A stretch of 64,000 bases of DNA. It comes from Ehretia macrophylla. Taxonomy: Eukaryota > Streptophyta > Magnoliopsida > Boraginales > Ehretiaceae. The notes beneath the pieces were generated by a model. That model did no database searches. It saw nothing but the letters and a program-made list of their open reading frames with translations, and was not told where the DNA came from. Below, one piece after another: positions 61,618-64,000 of the stretch (within the stretch, counting starts at the first letter, position 1; every line of letters starts with the position of its first letter). Where the stretch lies: NCBI GenBank assembly GCA_037974665.1, contig CM075767.1, positions 22,779,498 to 22,843,497 of the forward strand, in the 5' to 3' direction. A program made the position numbers and the translations under genes.

Positions 61618-61923
61618 TCCATTTGTACCACTAAGATATAAGAACTAGTACTGGTCCAAGAACAATCATTCCAAGGAGAAATTTGCAATTACATAGGAAA
61701 TATGCTGAAACTTAAACGATCCGGACATACATATTATTATTAACAGAAATACAAATATTTTGCTCTATGTTCCATTTGTACAACTAAGATATAAGAACTA
61801 GTATTGGACCAAGAACAATCCTTCCAAGGAGATATTTACAACTAAGTAGGAAACATGCTGAAACTTAAACAATCCAGACATACATATTATTATTAGCAGA
61901 AATACAAATATTTTGCTCTATGT
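61618..61923. repeat. 153-bp tandem duplication
   Basis: Units 61618-61770 and 61771-61923 both start TCCATTTGTAC.AC and end TTTTGCTCTATG, with roughly a dozen differences. Confidence 0.9.
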
Positions 61924-64000
61924 AGTGATAAGAGCAAGTCTAAGCTACCTGTTGTGGGTGTGTGAAGAGAATGGAAAGTGAGAAAGCAAGCATCTAGGTC
62001 TTTGAGCGTAGGTCCCATTGGTATTCTGTAAATTGGATACCTATACACAAGTGAAATGTCAATTAGTTGAACAAGAAATGACGGGTATACTTTCTCAAAA
62101 ACGAGCAATGATTAAATCTTCAATCGTGAATGAGAGAGAAAGAGTTGGCCAACTCATCAACCTTGCTATATCTACAAAATTCATTAGCAAGAGAATTGAA
62201 TCAATAGAGGAAGAAACGCATGAAATCCATTAAGGTGAGTTTGGACCTTAGCTTTATATCAGAGATTATTTTCTTGGGGTTTATGATTTCTTGGCTAAGT
62301 AATATCTTGATCAATGGCTAGTCATGGTTTTACTTGAGGTATTATAAAGTGATTGTGGCCTAGGGTTTGTAAATGAGGTTGATGGTTGTAATTGGGGTTT
62401 TGATTGAGGTAATTAAGAATCCCTCTTTCCTTGATGAACTCTTATGAATCTTTAGTGTTATTTGAGCTTTTGTAATGTTGAATTCTCATTATTATACATG
62501 ATTTGTTAAATCCTTGAGTTGAAATTTTTAATTTTGTTACACTTAAAGTATGTATAAATATTATATCAACATTCGTTTGGTGCCTGTAACCTATCGTTTG
62601 TTGCAACTGCATTTTGTTCTTCACTATACCTTTTTCGGTACATGTTATAATTTACATAAAAATCGTTATTTATTTCTAATATCGCAGGTAGTCTGATACT
62701 GTGATCTTTTAAACTCATTTGGCACCGGAATTAGAGCAAGCAACCATTTTTGGGTTAAAACTTGAACTGTTCTGAGTTTATATCCTTTGCGTATATTCTC
62801 TCCCTGATTTGTTTTAAATGTTGCTTAAGCTTTATTTCCTCTCTCGAATCCTAGATAACTTAATGTTCGAACTATTTTCTTTCTAAATTAATTTTTATCC
62901 TTCTCAATCTTTCGCTACCTACTACTTTATGGATTATGTCAATTTCCCTACTATCATTGAATGTCATGATGGCGAATTCTAATTGAAACAACACTTTATG
63001 TAATCCCTGGAAACTCCTTAATGTTTAGAATATTAGTCATTAACACTTCGTTCCTACCATCTCTATTCTTGCTTCACAATTAAGTCTTCGACTCCATAGT
63101 TCCTTTTATGTGCACCAACTTTAGAGTATGTGAATGCTTCGTAGTTGATTAGTTTTTCCTCTGTTAGGTAAATGAAGAGTATTAGTATGAATTTTGCTAT
63201 TTAATTCCTAAGTCATAATTATTCCACTAATGATGCATATTTGATGTGAGGTTCTCTCCTTTGCCAAATGTTTTAAAGATCTAAAGTCATTTGAGCGACC
63301 GACCCATATGTGTTTACGCTGTCTTACCTTCGATTGAAATGGGTTTTGTCCAATCTCTTTGAATAATTATGTGATAAGTCTTTAGCCGGAATTGATCATC
63401 ACTTAGATCTTACCCCCTTATGAGTTATTTATTATGTTGGCTCTCCAATCCACTTCATGATATTATAAGTATTCTTAGCCTGTGGTATGTCGGATTGATC
63501 CTTCCCACATCGTAAGCTGTGTATATGTGTGTTTCTGTGTATGTGTGAGGGTGCACCCATTGCCCGGTAGGGGTTTAGTACTCACCTTGTGTTATGTTTG
63601 ATGAGGGTTTTATACTCACTTTTCGACCAGTGATGCACGGATAAATGCAGTCACTGCTTACGGTTGGCTAGCCATCTTGTCCATGGCTACGCCGCTTGTG
63701 TTTCTTTGTGTCGACCCTGTGCTTCATTTCAGCTATTCATATGTTAGATCATACATGTCGCCTTCGATTAAGTAATTCTATTCGTATGGTTATATCTTCC
63801 TATGTTTTCTCCGTTGAGGAATCTCGCGTTTCATCTTTGACTGTAACTTCTAAGAATTTCATTTTACTAACCTTACGTTCTACTCGGTAATACTATTGAT
63901 GTCTTCCCTATGTTCGATCTCTCATTACGTCTTAGTTATGTCATTTTCTTTGTTCTTGAAGGATATGACATAGGTTCATTTTCGGTACTTGGTTATTTCC
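61924..64000. other. No gene recognised
   Basis: A 71-codon plus frame at 62018-62233 reads as a charged helix (IKSSIVNERERVGQLINL) with no known motif. From about 63200 the base composition is less AT-rich, with TGTGTATGTGTG repeats. It could be an LTR or retroelement leader entering from the right, but no ends are visible. Confidence 0.45.

Noticed and set aside
61893-62233. Small open frames on both strands
   Set aside because: No splice signals, family motif or conservation evidence visible; left as unannotated sequence.

Overview
The window is nuclear DNA of a dicotyledonous plant. The evidence is split genes with GT-AG introns, TIR-NBS-LRR (TNL) immune receptor genes carrying the C-JID tail typical of dicot TNLs, a plant class-I glutamine amidotransferase of the GAT1_2.1 type, and dense Ty1/copia retrotransposons, MITEs and SINEs in AT-rich sequence. 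I cannot name the species.

The backbone is one module repeated three times in the same orientation: a TNL gene, about 2-4 kb of shared spacer, then a GAT1_2.1-like gene. Unit A (1-5294) enters from the left as the 3' end of a TNL, followed by a GAT copy that has lost exon 1 and is cut in exon 3 by a copia element. Unit B (29193-42523) has a TNL without its TIR exon and with stops; its C-JID exon is split by a copia element and then duplicated in tandem. Unit B's spacer holds a 1.2 kb solo LTR, and only exon 1 of its GAT remains. Unit C (49393-59961) holds the one TNL that still reads through (six exons, about 1055-1072 aa) and a GAT pseudogene with all four exons present but frameshifted and stopped.

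Between and inside the units are five copia elements. E1 (5295-12982, 3'-truncated) contains E2 (7661-12901, TSD TTATC). E3 (18470-24205, minus strand, TSD AGATC) sits alone. E4 (32097-36461, TSD GTTAC) lies inside the TNL-B C-JID exon. E5 (42913-48061, minus strand) carries a 386-bp MITE just after its gag start. All five polyproteins are broken. There is also the 3' end of a Ty3/gypsy element, a copia LTR remnant, two further MITE-like elements (one a phased foldback), four SINE-like sequences, and a probable CACTA end.

The stretch 13-25 kb holds isolated single exons of unrelated genes: one like a SAC9-type phosphoinositide phosphatase and one from an ACA-type Ca2+-ATPase. This looks like captured or decayed gene fragments. 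The last 4 kb has no recognisable gene. The only locus likely to make a functional protein is TNL-C. The main story is a disease-resistance gene cluster growing by segmental duplication and decaying by transposon insertion, unequal exchange and microhomology deletion. I saw no new enzymatic or defence system.
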